Assembly: GCF_035917455.1 (NCBI RefSeq)
Contig: NZ_CP109078.1
Coordinates: 3,534,001 to 3,598,000, forward strand
Origin: Micromonospora sp. NBC_01796
Lineage (GTDB): Bacteria > Actinomycetota > Actinomycetes > Mycobacteriales > Micromonosporaceae
Length of the DNA stretch: 64,000 nucleotides
Direction of reading: 5' to 3'
Notes under the pieces: generated by a model
What the model was told of the DNA's origin: nothing
Database searches by the model: none
The model's input: the letters and a program-made list of their open reading frames with translations, nothing else
Shown: positions 62,923 through 64,000 of the stretch, piece after piece
Layout: each line of letters starts with the position of its first letter
Position numbering within the stretch: position 1 is the stretch's first letter
Made by a program: the position numbers and the translations under genes

Positions 62923-64000
62923 TCTTCACTACCTCTTCCAGCATGGACTCCAGCTCGGCGGCGGTGAACGGCAGCCCCCGGACCTGGTTGTAGCTGATCG
63001 CGTCGACCAGGAACCGGGCCCGGATCACGTGCGCGAGCTGACCGAGGTTCATCTCCGGGATGACCACCCGGTCATACGCCTTCAGCACCTCGCCGAGGTT
63101 CGCCGGCATCGGCGACAGGTGGCGCAGGTGCGCCTGGGCCACCGAGAGCCCCTTCTGTCGCAGCGCGCGGCAGGCCGCGCCGATCGGGCCGTAGGTGGAA
63201 CCCCAGCCGAGGACGAGCACCCGGGCGTCCCCGTCCGGATCCTCGACCTCGAGGTCCGGCACCGGGATGGCCTCGATCCGGGCCGCCCGGGTACGGACCA
63301 TGAAGTCGTGGTTCGCCGGGTCGTACGAGATGTCACCGGTCTTGTCGGCCTTCTCCAGACCGCCGATCCGGTGTTCCAGACCCGCGGTGCCGGGGATCGC
63401 CCACGGTCGGGCCAGCGTCACCGGGTCGCGCAGGTACGGCAGGAACGTGGTGCCGTCCTCGCCGTTGGGCTCGGTCGCGAACTCGACCTGGAGGTCGGGC
63501 AGCGAGTCGACCTCGGGCAGCAGCCACGGCTCGGAGCCGTTGGCGACGTAGTTGTCCGAGAGCAGGATCACCGGCGTGCGGTACGTCAACGCGATCCTGG
63601 CCGCCTCGATCGCGGCGTGGAAGCAGTCCGACGGGGACCTCGGGGCGATCACCGCGACCGGTGCCTCGCCGTGCCGGCCGTACAGCGCCATGTTCAGGTC
63701 GGCCTGCTCGGTCTTGGTCGGCATACCGGTCGACGGACCGGCCCGCTGCACGTCGACGATGACCAGCGGCAGTTCCAGCGCCACCGCGAGCGAGATCGTC
63801 TCGCCCTTGAGGGCGACACCGGGGCCGCTGGTGGTGGTCACGCCGAGGGCGCCGCCGTACGACGCGCCCAGGGCCGCGCCGATCGCCGCGATCTCGTCCT
63901 CGGCCTGCACCGTCGTCACGCCGAACCGCTTGTGCTTGCTCAGCTCGTGCAGGATGTCCGAGGCCGGGGTGATCGGGTAGGCACCGAGGAAGACCGGCAG
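62915..64000 (-). CDS. 2-oxoacid:ferredoxin oxidoreductase subunit alpha (KorA-like), partial
   Basis: The C-terminal 361 residues of an alpha subunit whose start lies beyond the right edge. Visible motifs are GAYPITPASDILHELSKH near the edge (the pyrimidine-domain TPP contact), VQRAGPSTGMPTKTEQADL and the C-terminal RGLPFTAAELESMLEE. The missing N-terminus should hold the gamma-type domain often fused in actinobacteria. It pairs with the adjacent beta subunit gene. Confidence 0.93.
   Translation of the reverse strand: MPVFLGAYPITPASDILHELSKHKRFGVTTVQAEDEIAAIGAALGASYGGALGVTTTSGPGVALKGETISLAVALELPLVIVDVQRAGPSTGMPTKTEQADLNMALYGRHGEAPVAVIAPRSPSDCFHAAIEAARIALTYRTPVILLSDNYVANGSEPWLLPEVDSLPDLQVEFATEPNGEDGTTFLPYLRDPVTLARPWAIPGTAGLEHRIGGLEKADKTGDISYDPANHDFMVRTRAARIEAIPVPDLEVEDPDGDARVLVLGWGSTYGPIGAACRALRQKGLSVAQAHLRHLSPMPANLGEVLKAYDRVVIPEMNLGQLAHVIRARFLVDAISYNQVRGLPFTAAELESMLEEVVKNA

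Overview
The window is high-GC actinobacterial DNA. Gene content points to the Micromonosporaceae (Micromonospora or a close relative): mycothiol genes, a SenX3-RegX3/PhoU phosphate module, a BldN-type developmental sigma factor, Rex followed by hemACDB, and CBM2-bearing secreted proteins. Many genes start with GTG or TTG, and many have a TANNNT box 6-7 nt before the start codon, as expected for leaderless actinobacterial transcripts. No rRNA, tRNA, CRISPR array, insertion sequence or prophage was seen.

Layout. 0-13.4 kb: an alpha/beta hydrolase; an XRE regulator / HbhA-like / DUF2516 / hydrolase cluster like Rv0474-Rv0476 of M. tuberculosis; then accessory genes (nucleotidyltransferase, SDRs, WYL regulator, EI24 protein with a decayed macrodomain gene, LacI regulator plus GH1 beta-glucosidase, mycothiol-dependent isomerase, methyltransferase). 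13.5-23.4 kb: mshA, YbjN, a histone-like Rho_N protein, two tandem MFS paralogues, gpmA, phoU, senX3 and regX3. 23.5-27.7 kb: a secreted CBM2/beta-helix protein, an MFS pump behind a tandem operator, and a Cys-rich DUF3109-like protein. 27.7-41.5 kb: ppx, a TIM-barrel isomerase, a CGNR zinc-finger protein, proline dehydrogenase, a membrane-anchored metallopeptidase, a MacA/MacB-like exporter, a BldC-like HTH protein, ribosomal protein bS22, a Rv0501-like SDR, a Rv0502-like acyltransferase, and a HAD phosphatase with a membrane beta-propeller-like partner. 41.7-54 kb: RsbN-like anti-sigma and BldN-like sigma, glutaredoxin, HAD, a two-component system, rex-hemA-hemC-hemD-hemB. 54-64 kb: double GNAT, lytic transglycosylase, FmdB, a cyclase/NB-ARC regulator, secreted phospholipase A2, a K+ channel, and the 2-oxoacid:ferredoxin oxidoreductase genes, cut by the window edge.

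The backbone follows the M. tuberculosis Rv0474-Rv0512 order (hbhA, mshA, ybjN, gpm1, senX3-regX3, ppx, Rv0498, Rv0500A, Rv0500B, Rv0501, Rv0502, serB2-like, glutaredoxin, hemACDB), with lineage-specific genes inserted between the conserved blocks. The conserved genes cover redox (mycothiol, Rex, glutaredoxin), phosphate (PhoU/SenX3/RegX3/Ppx), haem synthesis and development (BldN/RsbN). The inserts are mostly secreted enzymes, exporters and regulators.

The most unusual signals are non-coding. Three intergenic palindromes sit between C-rich and G-rich flanks, two of them sharing one stem. There is a three-copy repeat in the LacI-GH1 gap, a perfect 19-bp inverted repeat holding two TetR-like operators with no regulator gene nearby, and an apparent leaderless 12-codon leader peptide whose stop codon overlaps the start of a K+ channel gene.
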